64,000 bases of DNA from an uncultured Thermomicrobia bacterium (GTDB taxonomy: Bacteria; Chloroflexota; Chloroflexia; Thermomicrobiales; JALYUS01): NCBI GenBank assembly GCA_937968015.1, contig CALBSO010000109.1, positions 103,551 to 167,550 on the forward strand, given 5' to 3'. Below the pieces are notes generated by a model. It made no database searches. It was given only the letters and a program-made list of their open reading frames with translations, and had not been told where the DNA came from. The position numbers were made by a program, and so were the translations under genes. Positions 1 through 8,738 of the stretch are shown piece by piece (position 1 is the first letter of the stretch; each line of letters starts with the position of its first letter).

Positions 1-565
1 CTACATAATCAGGACTATCCCCTAACCCGAGATCGGCGTACGTCCCGTCGCCGATGTCAATGCCGCACGGGACGGTGACGGTCAGGCCCGTGCCGCTCTT
101 CCCGCCGTTGTAGCCGCTGTCGTAGGCTGCTTTCGCTTCCGGTACGCCGCGCGGAATGCCCTTGTATGTGCGCACGTCACTCGGATTCCAGTAGTCGTCG
201 TCATTGTTCCATGGCCCGATGTCCAGAACAGGGGCGGTCACGCTCTTGCCCTTGTAGGCGATCCTGACCGTCTTGTTCAGCGCTTTGACGGATGGGAGGG
301 CGACAAAATGATCGTTCGGGGTGATCACATGCCCCGATGAGGTCGTCCCGCCGACGAGACCCTCGCGCGTTGCGTACACGCGAAACGTCACGCTCGACGC
401 GCTCTCGGCCACGATCGTGGGGGATACGCTCGATGCATTCGCGGGGGCTGCCGCGACAGGGTCTGCCACGAGAAAAGGAACGCCGCTGACTATGGCTGCG
501 AGGGTAATGAGCATCAGGCGGACGACGCTGGTCCCGGATTCGCGCCTCATGCGGACGATCCGCAT
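1..565 (-). CDS. Secreted double-psi beta-barrel (RlpA/3D-like) protein, partial
   Basis: Open frame of 188 codons running off the left edge, so the C-terminus is missing. It starts at ATG 565, preceded by GGAGG with 5 bases of spacing. The N-terminus is an Arg-rich stretch (MRIVRMRRE), then a hydrophobic core and an Ala-rich cleavage region, which looks like an export signal. The mature part contains the segment VTAPVLDIGPWN, the DxGP pattern of double-psi beta-barrel domains in RlpA, 3D and expansin-like proteins, followed by an Asp/Asn/Tyr-rich loop. Such domains act on or bind cell-wall glycan. The exact subfamily cannot be set from a partial protein. No neighbour suggests a specific partner. 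Confidence 0.72.
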   Translation of the reverse strand, partial: MRIVRMRRESGTSVVRLMLITLAAIVSGVPFLVADPVAAAPANASSVSPTIVAESASSVTFRVYATREGLVGGTTSSGHVITPNDHFVALPSVKALNKTVRIAYKGKSVTAPVLDIGPWNNDDDYWNPSDVRTYKGIPRGVPEAKAAYDSGYNGGKSGTGLTVTVPCGIDIGDGTYADLGLGDSPDYV

Positions 566-998
566 CCCTACCTCCCCAACGCGCACCACCACACCGAAAC
601 GGTTTGTGTAGCAGTGCTCCCCGGATGCCGTCTGGCGCGTTCACACTGGTTTTCCCCAAACCAGTATTCGCGAACGCACGGTGCAACGCTCCATACGATA
701 ACACGGGCGCGCATCTGATGCAAATTCCACCTGTTCTGCACGCGTCCACCCGTCACATCGGCGCGACGACCATTGTCTCCATCTGCACAATCGGAAGGAT
801 TGCGGATGCATCGGCGGTGAACGAAACCCGGTTGCATCTTCTGGGGGGCACGACAGCGCGCGCCACTGCGGATTAGAATGGGGAACCGAAGCCTCGGCCT
901 CCTCCCGTCACTCCGGCGTGGGAAGGGGGAGGGAAAACAAGGGTCGAAACGGGATTCCCCTTCCATGAAGGGGAGGGGTTAGGAGGTAGGCAACCCCC
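566..998. other. Divergent intergenic region with hairpins
   Basis: This holds the upstream regions of the barrel protein (leftward) and the MFS gene (rightward). A perfect 8-bp hairpin (ACTGGTTT/AAACCAGT) lies at 645-665, inside the likely leader of the leftward gene. A possible leftward promoter is TTGCAT (718-723), 17 bases, TATCGT (695-700). Near 900-985 GC-rich palindromes of the CCCCTTC/GAAGGGG type occur (957-973), and the last of them runs into the MFS ribosome-binding site. No convincing gene is seen. Confidence 0.5.
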
Positions 999-2276
999 AT
1001 GGTCCTGACACGTTCTTCCGCTGCGATACCGACCGGTCGGCAGGTGAACCGTGTCATGGCGATCTATGTCTGCTATCAATTCCTCAGCAACTTCGGCCTC
1101 GGTGTCTTTACTCTCCTCTTCAACCTCTATCTGCGGAAACTGGGGCTGCGCGAGGACTTCATCGGCCTCTTCAACGCGCTCTCGACGCTGACGTGGGCGG
1201 CGGGCGCGCTGATCGTCGGGCCACTGAGCAGACGGATCGGCGCGCGGGCGATTCTGATCAGCGGTGTCTATCTCTTCACAGTTGTCGCGGCGCTGCAAGT
1301 GATAACGACCGCGCCATTCGCCTTGCTGGGGATCGCCTTCGCGCTCGGGTTCGCCAATGCCGCGATGATGGTGCCTTCCACGCCCTATGTCTTCACGCTC
1401 ATCCCGCCAGAGCGGCGCACGCAAGCGCAGGCGTTCGTCTTCTCCGCGATTGCGCTCTCGACGGCAGCAGGCGCATTCATGGGCGGCGCGCTGCCCGGGC
1501 TGCTCGGCGGCGACACGCTGCGGAACTTTCGGATCACGATGGCGATCAGCATCGCATTGACGCTCTGTAGCGTCGTGCCGCTCACTATCCTCCGCACGGC
1601 GCGGGAGCAACCGGATGCACCGAACCGGAGCGCACGGACACCACTGACGTCCGCGGAGCGGCAGCAATGCCGCCGGGATAATACCGCGTTCGCGCTCGTC
1701 GGCGGGTTCATGGCGCTCGGTACGGGGATGTTGATCCCTTTCTACAATGTCTACCTCTCGTCGCTTGGCGCGTCGCCGGGGGCGGTCGGCGCGCTCTTCT
1801 CGGTCAGCGCGCTGATCGGTGGCGTGGTCTCGCTCAGCGCGCCGCTGATCGCCCGTCACTTACCGCCGCTGCCTGCGGTCGCCGTCCTGCGCTCAATTTC
1901 GGTGCCGATGGCGCTCATTGTCGGCCTGGGATTCTCCGGATTGCCATTTGCGGGCGCGCTCTACGCAATTCGCATGATTGGCACAAGCCTCTCCTGGCCG
2001 ATCGAATCCAGCACCATCGGCAATGTCATTGATCCGCGCAACCGGGTGTCGCTGTTCGGGATGCGCTCGGCGGCATGGAACGGTGGCATGGCCTTCTCGT
2101 CCTGGGTCGGCGGAGCAATCATTGTCCATTTCGGCTACCGGCCCGTGCATGCCCTCTACGTGCTGGCGTACGTCGCGGCGATGGCGCTTTTCCTCGTCTA
2201 CTGGCCGCGCCGTGTTCGCCGGGCGCACGAGGAGCGAGAAGCCCTGGCAAAGAGCGGTGCATTGCAACCGGCGTAA
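999..2276 (+). CDS. MFS transporter
   Basis: A 425-residue integral membrane protein with about 12 hydrophobic segments. The loop between helices 2 and 3 reads GPLSRRIGARAIL, the basic cytoplasmic motif A of the major facilitator superfamily. A hydrophilic central stretch (about residues 203-228) separates the two six-helix halves. It would use an ion gradient to move a small solute; the substrate is not evident. ATG 999 follows AGGAGGT at 981-987, and that Shine-Dalgarno sits at the edge of a GGGGAGGGG palindrome. Met20 is an alternative start. It stands alone and converges on the peptide ABC permease. Confidence 0.82.
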   Translation: MVLTRSSAAIPTGRQVNRVMAIYVCYQFLSNFGLGVFTLLFNLYLRKLGLREDFIGLFNALSTLTWAAGALIVGPLSRRIGARAILISGVYLFTVVAALQVITTAPFALLGIAFALGFANAAMMVPSTPYVFTLIPPERRTQAQAFVFSAIALSTAAGAFMGGALPGLLGGDTLRNFRITMAISIALTLCSVVPLTILRTAREQPDAPNRSARTPLTSAERQQCRRDNTAFALVGGFMALGTGMLIPFYNVYLSSLGASPGAVGALFSVSALIGGVVSLSAPLIARHLPPLPAVAVLRSISVPMALIVGLGFSGLPFAGALYAIRMIGTSLSWPIESSTIGNVIDPRNRVSLFGMRSAAWNGGMAFSSWVGGAIIVHFGYRPVHALYVLAYVAAMALFLVYWPRRVRRAHEEREALAKSGALQPA

Positions 2277-2280
2277 ATGG

Positions 2281-2345
2281 AGTAACGAGTAACGAGTAAC
2301 GAGTAACGAGGGATTTCCGCCTTCTCGTTGCTCGCTACTCGTTAC
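2281..2345. repeat. TAACGAG tandem/inverted repeat, likely bidirectional terminator
   Basis: Four tandem copies of the heptamer AGTAACG/TAACGAG are followed, after a short spacer, by inverted copies ending CTACTCGTTACT. The arms can form a long hairpin exactly between two convergent stop codons (MFS and DppC-type permease), so a shared transcription end is plausible. No strong T-run follows. Confidence 0.55.
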
Positions 2346-2348
2346 TGT

Positions 2349-3335
2349 TCATACCCCTCGTTTGCCGCGCGGATCGAGGGCGTCGCGCAAGCCGTCGCCG
2401 AGGAAGGTGAACGAGAGCATGGTGATCGCGATGGCGAGGCCGGGGAGCAGCACCTGGGTCGGCGAGTAGAAGATCGCCGGATATCCTTCGTTGATCATCG
2501 CGCCCCATGACGGGGTTGGTGGAATGACGCCAATGCCGAGATACGAGAGCGCGGCCTCCGCGAAGATCGCTCCGGGAACGCCGAATGTCACCGAGACGAG
2601 AATCGGGCCTAATGCGTTCGGAATCAGATGTTTCCAGAGGATCCGGCCCGACGTTGCCCCGATGGACCGGGCTGCTTCGACATACTCCCGACTCTTCAGG
2701 CTAATGATCTGTCCGCGCATCAGACGCGCGTCGCCGACCCACGAGGAGAGCCCAATGGCGATAAAGATGATGAAGAGCCCGCCGAGCAATTGCTTGATCG
2801 GACTTTCTCGGAGCGCCGAGGAGAGCAATACGATGAGGAGCAGCGTCGGGAAGGCGTACATAATGTCAATTAAACGGCTGATTAGCGAATCTACCCAACC
2901 GCCAAAATAGCCGGCGATCGCGCCGAGCGGAATGCCAATACCGACGACCACCACTTGGACGACAAGCCCAACAGAGAGCGAGATACGGGCGCCATACAGC
3001 AGGCGTGAGAGGATGTCGCGACCAAGGTTGTCCGCGCCGAGCAGCCCGGCCTCACCCGGCCCCGCATTCGTATGACCACTATGGACGACATCGCGAAAGT
3101 TGTACGGCGCGAGGAGGGGCGCAAAAATGGCGATCAGGGCGAGGAGACCAATGATGATGAGGCCCGCGACCGCCAGTTTATTCTTCCGTAGCCGCCGCCA
3201 GGCGTCGCTCCAAAGACCACGGCTGCGACGCGACGGCACAAGAGGAGTGACCCGTGTCGCTTCCGCCTGAGCCGCGATCGAGCCGACCGCATTCCCCGCG
3301 ATTTGTACGTCGTCACTACGCCGAGATCCTGCCAC
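2349..3335 (-). CDS. Peptide ABC transporter permease, DppC/OppC type
   Basis: A 328-residue inner-membrane permease. After a variable cytoplasmic N-terminus comes the OppC_N helix (KLAVAGLIIIGLLAL), a periplasmic loop containing the family signature LGADNLGRDILSRLLYGARISL, and the EAA-type coupling loop (EYVEAARSIGATSGRILWKHLIPNA) that docks on the ATPase. Start is GTG 3335 after GGGAG. It is third in a leftward operon, 12 bases after the DppB-type permease. With that partner it forms the membrane channel for di- or oligopeptides, although nickel or other cargo is possible for this family. The ATPase subunits are not in this window. Confidence 0.93.
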   Translation of the reverse strand: MAGSRRSDDVQIAGNAVGSIAAQAEATRVTPLVPSRRSRGLWSDAWRRLRKNKLAVAGLIIIGLLALIAIFAPLLAPYNFRDVVHSGHTNAGPGEAGLLGADNLGRDILSRLLYGARISLSVGLVVQVVVVGIGIPLGAIAGYFGGWVDSLISRLIDIMYAFPTLLLIVLLSSALRESPIKQLLGGLFIIFIAIGLSSWVGDARLMRGQIISLKSREYVEAARSIGATSGRILWKHLIPNALGPILVSVTFGVPGAIFAEAALSYLGIGVIPPTPSWGAMINEGYPAIFYSPTQVLLPGLAIAITMLSFTFLGDGLRDALDPRGKRGV

Positions 3336-3347
3336 GCTTCTCCCGCC

Positions 3348-4277
3348 CTAACTGTACCGCACGCGCGGATCAATGACGCTATAAAGGAGATCAACGGTAA
3401 GATTCGCGAGGATGAGAATCAGGGCATAAAGCAGCGTCGTCGCCATGATTACCGGATAATCGCGCTGTTGAATTGCCTCGACGTACAGGCGGCCGACCCC
3501 AGGAATACTGAAGACATTTTCAATAATGAACGAGCCGACGAGCAACCCGGCGGTAAGCGGCCCGGCGATCGTCGCGACGGGGATGAGTGCATTCCGCAGC
3601 ATATGGCGTGTCACGACCGCCCCCTCCTGCAAACCTTTCGCCCGCGCCGTCTGCACGTATTCCTGGTTGATCGCATCGAGCATCGAGGAGCGCGTGATAC
3701 GCGTCAGGAAGGCCATTGGCGTGAACGCGAGCGTGATGACGGGGAGGATCGCCTGTTTTGGCGTCCCCCAGCCTTGGGTCGGTATCCAGTGTAATTTCAC
3801 CGAGAAGACGATGACGAGAATGATGGCGAGCACGAAATTCGGCACACTCGCCCCCGTGGTGGCAAAAATGAGCGAGATATAGTCCGCGAGCCGGTTCTGG
3901 CGCAGGGCGGCAATGACGCCGAGAGGGATCGCGAAGGCGATGATAACGACGAGCGCCAGCAGGCCAAGCGTCACGGTCTTGCCGAACCCCTGCTTGATGA
4001 TGGATGAGACGGATGTGCCCTGTTGCAGTGATACCGAGACGCCGAAATCGCCGCGGAGTGCATGGCCCACATACCGCACGAACTGGACGGGCAGCGGATC
4101 ATTGAAGCCATATTTCGCATCGAGACGTGCGACGACTTCCGGCGAGACACGCTTGCCAAGCGACGCGTCATCGAACGGGCCACCGGGCGTCGCTTTCATC
4201 ACGACGAACGTGATGACCGCGACGCCGAGCAGCGTTGGAATCATCTGGAGAATTCGGCGAACCACGTACCGGTACAC
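3348..4277 (-). CDS. Peptide ABC transporter permease, DppB/OppB type
   Basis: A 309-residue permease starting with the typical N-terminus YVVRRILQMIPTLLGV and ending in DPRVRYS, both characteristic of DppB/OppB. The coupling loop reads EYVQTARAKGLQEGAVVTRHMLRNALIP. Six hydrophobic segments are visible. The start is GTG 4277, with GAGGG upstream. It lies 89 bases downstream of the substrate-binding protein gene, with a strong hairpin in between, and directly upstream of the DppC partner. This arrangement fits a solute importer in which the binding protein is made in excess of the membrane subunits. Confidence 0.94.
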   Translation of the reverse strand: MYRYVVRRILQMIPTLLGVAVITFVVMKATPGGPFDDASLGKRVSPEVVARLDAKYGFNDPLPVQFVRYVGHALRGDFGVSVSLQQGTSVSSIIKQGFGKTVTLGLLALVVIIAFAIPLGVIAALRQNRLADYISLIFATTGASVPNFVLAIILVIVFSVKLHWIPTQGWGTPKQAILPVITLAFTPMAFLTRITRSSMLDAINQEYVQTARAKGLQEGAVVTRHMLRNALIPVATIAGPLTAGLLVGSFIIENVFSIPGVGRLYVEAIQQRDYPVIMATTLLYALILILANLTVDLLYSVIDPRVRYS

Positions 4278-4321
4278 GGCAGACCCTCACGCGACACCGA
4301 GTGAATAACGCGTATGAATGG

Positions 4322-4359
4322 GCAGGAGAGGGGCGGACGCCAGTCCGCCCCTCTCCTGC
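4322..4359 (-). terminator. 17-bp perfect stem-loop between binding protein and permease genes
   Basis: Arms 4322-4338 and 4343-4359 are fully complementary, with a 4-base loop. No T-run follows on the minus strand, so complete termination is unlikely. The position, just after the binding-protein stop codon and before the permeases, is typical of stems that attenuate read-through or protect the upstream mRNA. Confidence 0.6.
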
Positions 4360-4366
4360 TGTCCGC

Positions 4367-6301
4367 CTACTTTTTGATGAACTGGAAGCCACGGAAGGCG
4401 AACTGATCGCCGAGATAGAATGCGTCCATCGGGTTCTTGACGATGCCGATGAGGGTCGTCTTGTGTACCGCGAAGGTTTCCGAGTTGTAGAGCGGGCCGA
4501 TCGCGCAGTCGTCATCAATGATGATCTTCTGTGCCTGATCGTACAGGGCGAGCCGCTTCGTGTTGTCCTGCTCGACTGCTGCCTGCTTGAAGAGCGCGTC
4601 CACTTTCGGGTTCGAGTAGTTGTAGTTGTTGTTGCCGCCGCTCGTCCCGAAGAGGTCCGGCAGCCAATCCTGCGGGTCTGGATAGTCCGCGCCCCACCCG
4701 CCGGTCGTCAACTGGAAGTCCTTCTTGTCGGAGACCAGTTGTTTGTAAACCTTTGACTCCTGCGGGTCGAGTTGGATATCCACGCCGAGATTCTGGCGGA
4801 GTTGCGCCTGGAAGAACTGTGCGATCGTCGGGCCGTCACCCGCGTTGACGAACGTCACTTTGACACTCAGGCTCTTCGGGTCAATGCCCGCATCACTGAG
4901 GATCTTCTTCGCCTTCGTCGCGTCGAACTTGTACTGCGCGCCGATACTCTCGTTATACCCCGGCTCACCCGGCGCGATCCACGTTTGTGTCGGTTTGCCG
5001 ACGCCCTTCAAGACGTCCCGAATAAATGCATCGCGATCAATCGCCGTGGCGAAGGCTTTGCGGACTTCAACCCGATCGAACGGCGCGCGCTTGTTGTTGT
5101 ATGAGAGCGCAAAGGTCGACAGATTCGCACCGCGGATGATCTGGTCCTTGTACGTCGGGTCACTCAAGACCTGCTGCCGGTTGGCGGTCGGCACGCCGGT
5201 CAGGTCGAGTTCGTTGTTCTGATAGGCATTCCAGATCTGTGCCGAGTCCTTGATGATCTTGAACTCGACCTGGGTCAGATAGGGCTTCTCGCCGGTGTAG
5301 TTCGCGTTCGGCTTGAAGACGAGATTCTGATTGCTGGTGAAGGAGTCGAGCACCCACGCGCCGTTCGTGACGTGATTCTTCGGGTCCTTCCACCAGTCCG
5401 CGCCGCCCTTCTCAATCACGCTTTGCTTCAGCGGGCAGAAGCCCCACAGGGAGAGGATCTGCGTAAAGACCGGCTGCGCATTCGCGAGTTGGAAGACGAC
5501 CGTGGTGTCGTCCTTCGCGGAGACGCCGATTTTGTCCACGAGGCCCTTGATATCCCCCGGCGTCGGCGTCGGGCCTTTATCCGGATAGAGCGCGGCATAG
5601 CCCGCGATATCGGACGCGAATGATGCGTAGTTCGAGGCGGTCGTCGGATCGAGGAACCGTTTGGCCGCGTAGACATAATCCTTCGCCGTGATGGGCGAGC
5701 CATCGGAGAACTTTTGGCCGGGTCTGAGTTTGACCGTGTATGTCTTGCCGTCGCTGGAGATGCCGCCGTTCTGTGGCGTCGGGATTTCGGCCGCCGCGCG
5801 CGGAACCAGGTTGCCCTTGCCGTCGAACGAGAAGAGCGAATCGTACATGAGATGAACCAATGCGATATCCGTCGAATACTGGCCGACCGCGGGATCGAGC
5901 GTCTTCGGATCACCGCTCAACGCGAGCCGCAGCATCTGCGTAGTCGCGAAGTTCGGCGACTTAGTGCCCTGTGGCGAATAGGCTGCCGCGCCGGTTGTCG
6001 TCGTCCCGGCGGTTGTCGAAGCGGCGGCCGTTGTTCCGGCAGGAGCAGTGCCCCCGGCCGCAGGGGCGGCAGTGCTGGCGACTGTGCTACCAGCAGGGCG
6101 CGTCGCCACCGCTGAGCCGGCTGCGGTCGTGGGGCTTGTCGCGCTCCCAGCCGTCGTTGCCGCGGTCGTACTTGCCGGCTTCGGTGTGTCAGTTGCCTTG
6201 CTGCCGCCGCAGGCGGCGAGAATTGCTGCTGCCGCGCTGCCCGCGATACCACCGATCATCGCGCGGCGACTCAATCGTTTCTGCCACATCCCATATTCCA
6301 C
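4367..6301 (-). CDS. Peptide ABC transporter substrate-binding lipoprotein
   Basis: A solute-binding protein family 5 (DppA/OppA) lipoprotein. The N-terminus has RLSRRAMIGG, an Ala-rich core and the lipobox LAAC, so the mature protein starts with a lipid-anchored Cys; the twin Arg suggests possible Tat export. A long Thr/Ala/Pro linker precedes the binding fold, which carries the family stretch YTVKLRPGQKFSDGSPITAKDY. I chose GTG 6301, because AAAGGAG lies 8 bases upstream. ATG 6289 would be about 20 bases from that site, and the frame extends to 6421 without support. It gives 644 residues. First gene of the leftward importer operon. Confidence 0.93.
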   Translation of the reverse strand: MEYGMWQKRLSRRAMIGGIAGSAAAAILAACGGSKATDTPKPASTTAATTAGSATSPTTAAGSAVATRPAGSTVASTAAPAAGGTAPAGTTAAASTTAGTTTTGAAAYSPQGTKSPNFATTQMLRLALSGDPKTLDPAVGQYSTDIALVHLMYDSLFSFDGKGNLVPRAAAEIPTPQNGGISSDGKTYTVKLRPGQKFSDGSPITAKDYVYAAKRFLDPTTASNYASFASDIAGYAALYPDKGPTPTPGDIKGLVDKIGVSAKDDTTVVFQLANAQPVFTQILSLWGFCPLKQSVIEKGGADWWKDPKNHVTNGAWVLDSFTSNQNLVFKPNANYTGEKPYLTQVEFKIIKDSAQIWNAYQNNELDLTGVPTANRQQVLSDPTYKDQIIRGANLSTFALSYNNKRAPFDRVEVRKAFATAIDRDAFIRDVLKGVGKPTQTWIAPGEPGYNESIGAQYKFDATKAKKILSDAGIDPKSLSVKVTFVNAGDGPTIAQFFQAQLRQNLGVDIQLDPQESKVYKQLVSDKKDFQLTTGGWGADYPDPQDWLPDLFGTSGGNNNYNYSNPKVDALFKQAAVEQDNTKRLALYDQAQKIIIDDDCAIGPLYNSETFAVHKTTLIGIVKNPMDAFYLGDQFAFRGFQFIKK

Positions 6302-6677
6302 GATCAATGCTCCTTTACTCTGCGGTGCGGTTACGATACCGCCCCGGCAACCACCGCGAGCGCGCTTCGCTCGCTCGACCAATAGCAAAACCCGACGATC
6401 CAAACGGGCTTGCCTTCGCACAGCGCTCGCGTGCCAAACGCCTTCGCGTGCGACGTTATTCTGTCATTACCTCCTGTGCTCGTTTTTCATCATACCCGAA
6501 TATCTCCGATCATCAGACCGTCTTGCGAAACTGTCAAGGCACGCCAGCAACGAGTCTCCTCGGTAGCAAACAAACCGAATCTCTCCGTTGGTAGGATCAC
6601 CGTCGCAGGAATGATGCCGACAGCGATCGAAGGGGATATACTGCGGCCTGACGGCCATCGAGGCAGGAGAGAAAGCC
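6302..6677. other. Divergent intergenic region
   Basis: Contains the leftward promoter of the binding-protein operon (6509-6537) and an isolated -10-like TATACT at 6637-6642, which may serve the alpha/beta hydrolase. Between promoter and binding-protein start there is a leader of roughly 200 bases with an AGGAGGTA followed by only a three-codon frame. No gene is supported. Confidence 0.4.
6509..6537 (-). promoter_or_regulatory. Sigma-70-type promoter of the peptide importer operon
   Basis: On the minus strand TTGACA (6532-6537), a 17-base spacer and GATGAT (6509-6514). A second -10-like TATGAT lies 15 bases further on at 6489-6494. The -35 is a perfect consensus. Confidence 0.5.
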
Positions 6678-7505
6678 GTGTGTATGGAGACGCAGCGCAC
6701 CGAAACGACGCCGACGCACGAGCGGATCAGAGTTGGTCCGGTCGCGCTCCATGTCGCGCGGTGGTCATCAGGCGGGCCGCCCCTGCTCCTTCTACCCGCG
6801 ATGACGCACCGATGGGATGCATGGCTGCCGGTCATCCCCGCGCTCGTGAAACGCTTCTCCATCACCGCTGTTGATCTGCGCGGGCACGGGGCATCGGATC
6901 ATCCGGACAGCGGATACAACCTGTCGGACTACGCGGCGGACATCGTCGCGCTGACGGAGCACCTTGGCTGGGAGAAGCCGAACGTTATTGGCCACTCGCT
7001 CGGCGGCTCCGTCGCGCGGATCGCGGAGGCGCGGTATCCCGGCTGGGCGCGCCGGATCGTCATCGAGGATACGCCCCCGCACCTTGACCGATCCGATTCT
7101 CGCGTCGTGCTGTTGGCGAAGGGATACTTGAAGATGCTCGCGATGCCGATGGAAGATGTGGGAGCGCACTTCCGGCGCGTCAATCCTGGCTGGAGCGAGG
7201 ATCGGATTCGGGAGGCGGCTCACGCAGCGAAACAGACAGCGCCGGGTGTTCTCGAAGCGTATCTCGCGCAGGAAGAACCGCTGACACTCGAAGAATCGGT
7301 CGCGGCGGTGCACTGCCCGGTCCTGCTCGTCTATGGGGACACCGCATCCGGCGGCTTCGTCTCCGACGCCGATGCCGCGCTCTACCTCGACACGCTCCCG
7401 GATGGCCGTGCCATCCAAATCCCTGGCGCGGGCCACAGCCTCCACGCCCGCAAGCCGGATGATTTCGTGCGGGCGGTCGTACCATTTTTGCAAGAGGGAG
7501 ATTGA
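6678..7505 (+). CDS. Alpha/beta hydrolase
   Basis: A 275-residue alpha/beta hydrolase fold enzyme. The nucleophile elbow GHSLGG puts Ser107 as catalytic; VYGDTAS places the acid at Asp221; GAGHSLH gives His253. The oxyanion region and the DLRGHGASD strand-loop (residues 66-74) are typical of this family. The substrate is unknown; relatives are esterases, lipases, epoxide or carbon-carbon hydrolases. GTG 6678 is preferred over ATG 6684, because AGGAGAG ends 6 bases before the GTG. It is monocistronic, followed by a large inverted repeat. Confidence 0.85.
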   Translation: MCMETQRTETTPTHERIRVGPVALHVARWSSGGPPLLLLPAMTHRWDAWLPVIPALVKRFSITAVDLRGHGASDHPDSGYNLSDYAADIVALTEHLGWEKPNVIGHSLGGSVARIAEARYPGWARRIVIEDTPPHLDRSDSRVVLLAKGYLKMLAMPMEDVGAHFRRVNPGWSEDRIREAAHAAKQTAPGVLEAYLAQEEPLTLEESVAAVHCPVLLVYGDTASGGFVSDADAALYLDTLPDGRAIQIPGAGHSLHARKPDDFVRAVVPFLQEGD

Positions 7506-7604
7506 ACCGCCAAGAACGCCAAGAGGGGAAAGAGGACGGGGAAACGTGAAGGTAGTTCTCTCTTCCTCACATTCCTTGGCGCTCTTGGCGTCTTCACGGT
7601 TCAG
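7503..7604. repeat. Inverted repeat of GCCAAGAACGCCAAG type
   Basis: TGAACCGCCAAGAACGCCAA (from 7503) is nearly complementary to the segment ending at 7603 (TTGGCGTCTTCACGGTTCA). It fills the gap after the hydrolase stop. It may act as a transcription terminator and looks like a dispersed element rather than gene remnant. Confidence 0.5.
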
Positions 7605-7630
7605 ACGTTTGATAGCTGAAAGGAGAAATC

Positions 7631-8059
7631 ATGCAGACGCAGGCGCGGATTGCGGATTGGGTGGGGCGGCGGACGTGGGCGGTCGTTGGGGCGAGCGATA
7701 ACCGGGCGAAGTTCGGCAACCGGATTTACCGGGTGCTGCGCGAGCGTGGCTATACGGTCTACCCGGTGAATCCGACGCTCCCAACGGTGGAAGGCGATAC
7801 AGCATATCCTGATATCGCGGCGTTGCCTGCGGGTGTCGAGGTGCTGGACATCGTGATTCCGCCGCAGCGCGTGCCGCCGGTGCTCGATCAGGCAAAGGCG
7901 GCGGGAATCACGCGCATCTGGCTGCAACCCGGCGCGGAATCGCCGGACGTGATCGCACATGCGGCGGCGCTCGGCCTCGACGTGATCGCCGGTGGCCCGT
8001 GCGCGATGGTCGAGGCGCGTTCCTGGCCGCGCGCTACCGCCGATACTGTGGCGCCATGA
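7631..8059 (+). CDS. CoA-binding domain protein (YccU type)
   Basis: A 142-residue single Rossmann domain of the CoA_binding_2 family. The N-terminal strand-loop reads WAVVGASDNRAKFGNRIYRVL, the nucleotide-binding GAS signature, followed by YTVYPVNP and the DIVIPP strand. The family binds CoA or its esters; the physiological role is not known. ATG 7631 follows AAAGGAG at good distance. Its stop overlaps the start of the acetyltransferase gene (ATGA), which suggests translational coupling and perhaps a shared acyl-CoA function; that link is inference. Confidence 0.88.
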   Translation: MQTQARIADWVGRRTWAVVGASDNRAKFGNRIYRVLRERGYTVYPVNPTLPTVEGDTAYPDIAALPAGVEVLDIVIPPQRVPPVLDQAKAAGITRIWLQPGAESPDVIAHAAALGLDVIAGGPCAMVEARSWPRATADTVAP

Positions 8060-8634
8060 TACGAAGCGACTCGCCTGCCGACCCCGCCCGACCGACATTG
8101 CATGGCGAGCGTGTCACGCTCCGTCCGACCGTGGATGCGGATTACCGATACGGCTATCAGTGGGAACTCGATCCCGAAGTCCAGTACTGGGCGCAGGGTG
8201 ATTACGCGCCGCCGGACCTCACCTTCGAGCAGTACAAAGCGCAGTACGCCCCACCGGTCGGCAAACCGGGCGAGGCGGATCATTTCACGATTGTCGTGCG
8301 GCCGGAGACAGTGATTGGCTTCGTCGGCTACTTCAACGCGGATCGGCGCATCGGCAAGGTCGAGGTCGGTATCGGTATCGGCGAGAAAGCGTACTGGGGC
8401 AAGGGATACGGACGGGAGGCAATGCGCCTTCTGCTCGCATATCTGTTCACGGAGGGCGGCTTCCAGCGCGTTGAACTCGATACCTGGAGCGGCAATACGC
8501 GCGCGATCCGCTCGTACGCGGCGTGCGGGTTCGTGACGGAGGGGCGGTTGCGCCGCGCCGAACTCGTCGAAGGCGCCTATTACGAGACGATCATCATGGG
8601 TCTGCTCCGCGAGGAATGGCAGATAGGGCGCTGA
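8056..8634 (+). CDS. GNAT family N-acetyltransferase (RimJ/RimL type)
   Basis: A 192-residue GNAT enzyme that would transfer an acetyl group from acetyl-CoA to an amine. The acetyl-CoA loop is visible as GEKAYWGKGYGREAMRLL, and RVELDTWSGNTRAIRSYAACGF is the usual C-terminal region of the RimJ/RimL-like subgroup. The open frame extends upstream to 7999, but ATG 8056 overlaps the stop of the CoA-binding gene by 4 bases (ATGA) and gives a normal N-terminus. The acceptor is unknown. Confidence 0.88.
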   Translation: MIRSDSPADPARPTLHGERVTLRPTVDADYRYGYQWELDPEVQYWAQGDYAPPDLTFEQYKAQYAPPVGKPGEADHFTIVVRPETVIGFVGYFNADRRIGKVEVGIGIGEKAYWGKGYGREAMRLLLAYLFTEGGFQRVELDTWSGNTRAIRSYAACGFVTEGRLRRAELVEGAYYETIIMGLLREEWQIGR

Positions 8635-8738
8635 GCCGCGCCTGCCTGTTCCTCATCTGCCGGGGCGATGCCGCGTGGTACGATAGCCGCAGGCGGGCCG
8701 TTGGTTGCCCGCACGGTTAAGCGGGGCAGATTGTATCA

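Noticed and set aside
873..1859. 328-codon minus-strand frame opposite the MFS gene
   Set aside because: Composition is Arg/Glu/Asp-rich low complexity, typical of the antisense of GC-rich coding sequence; the MFS frame is clear.
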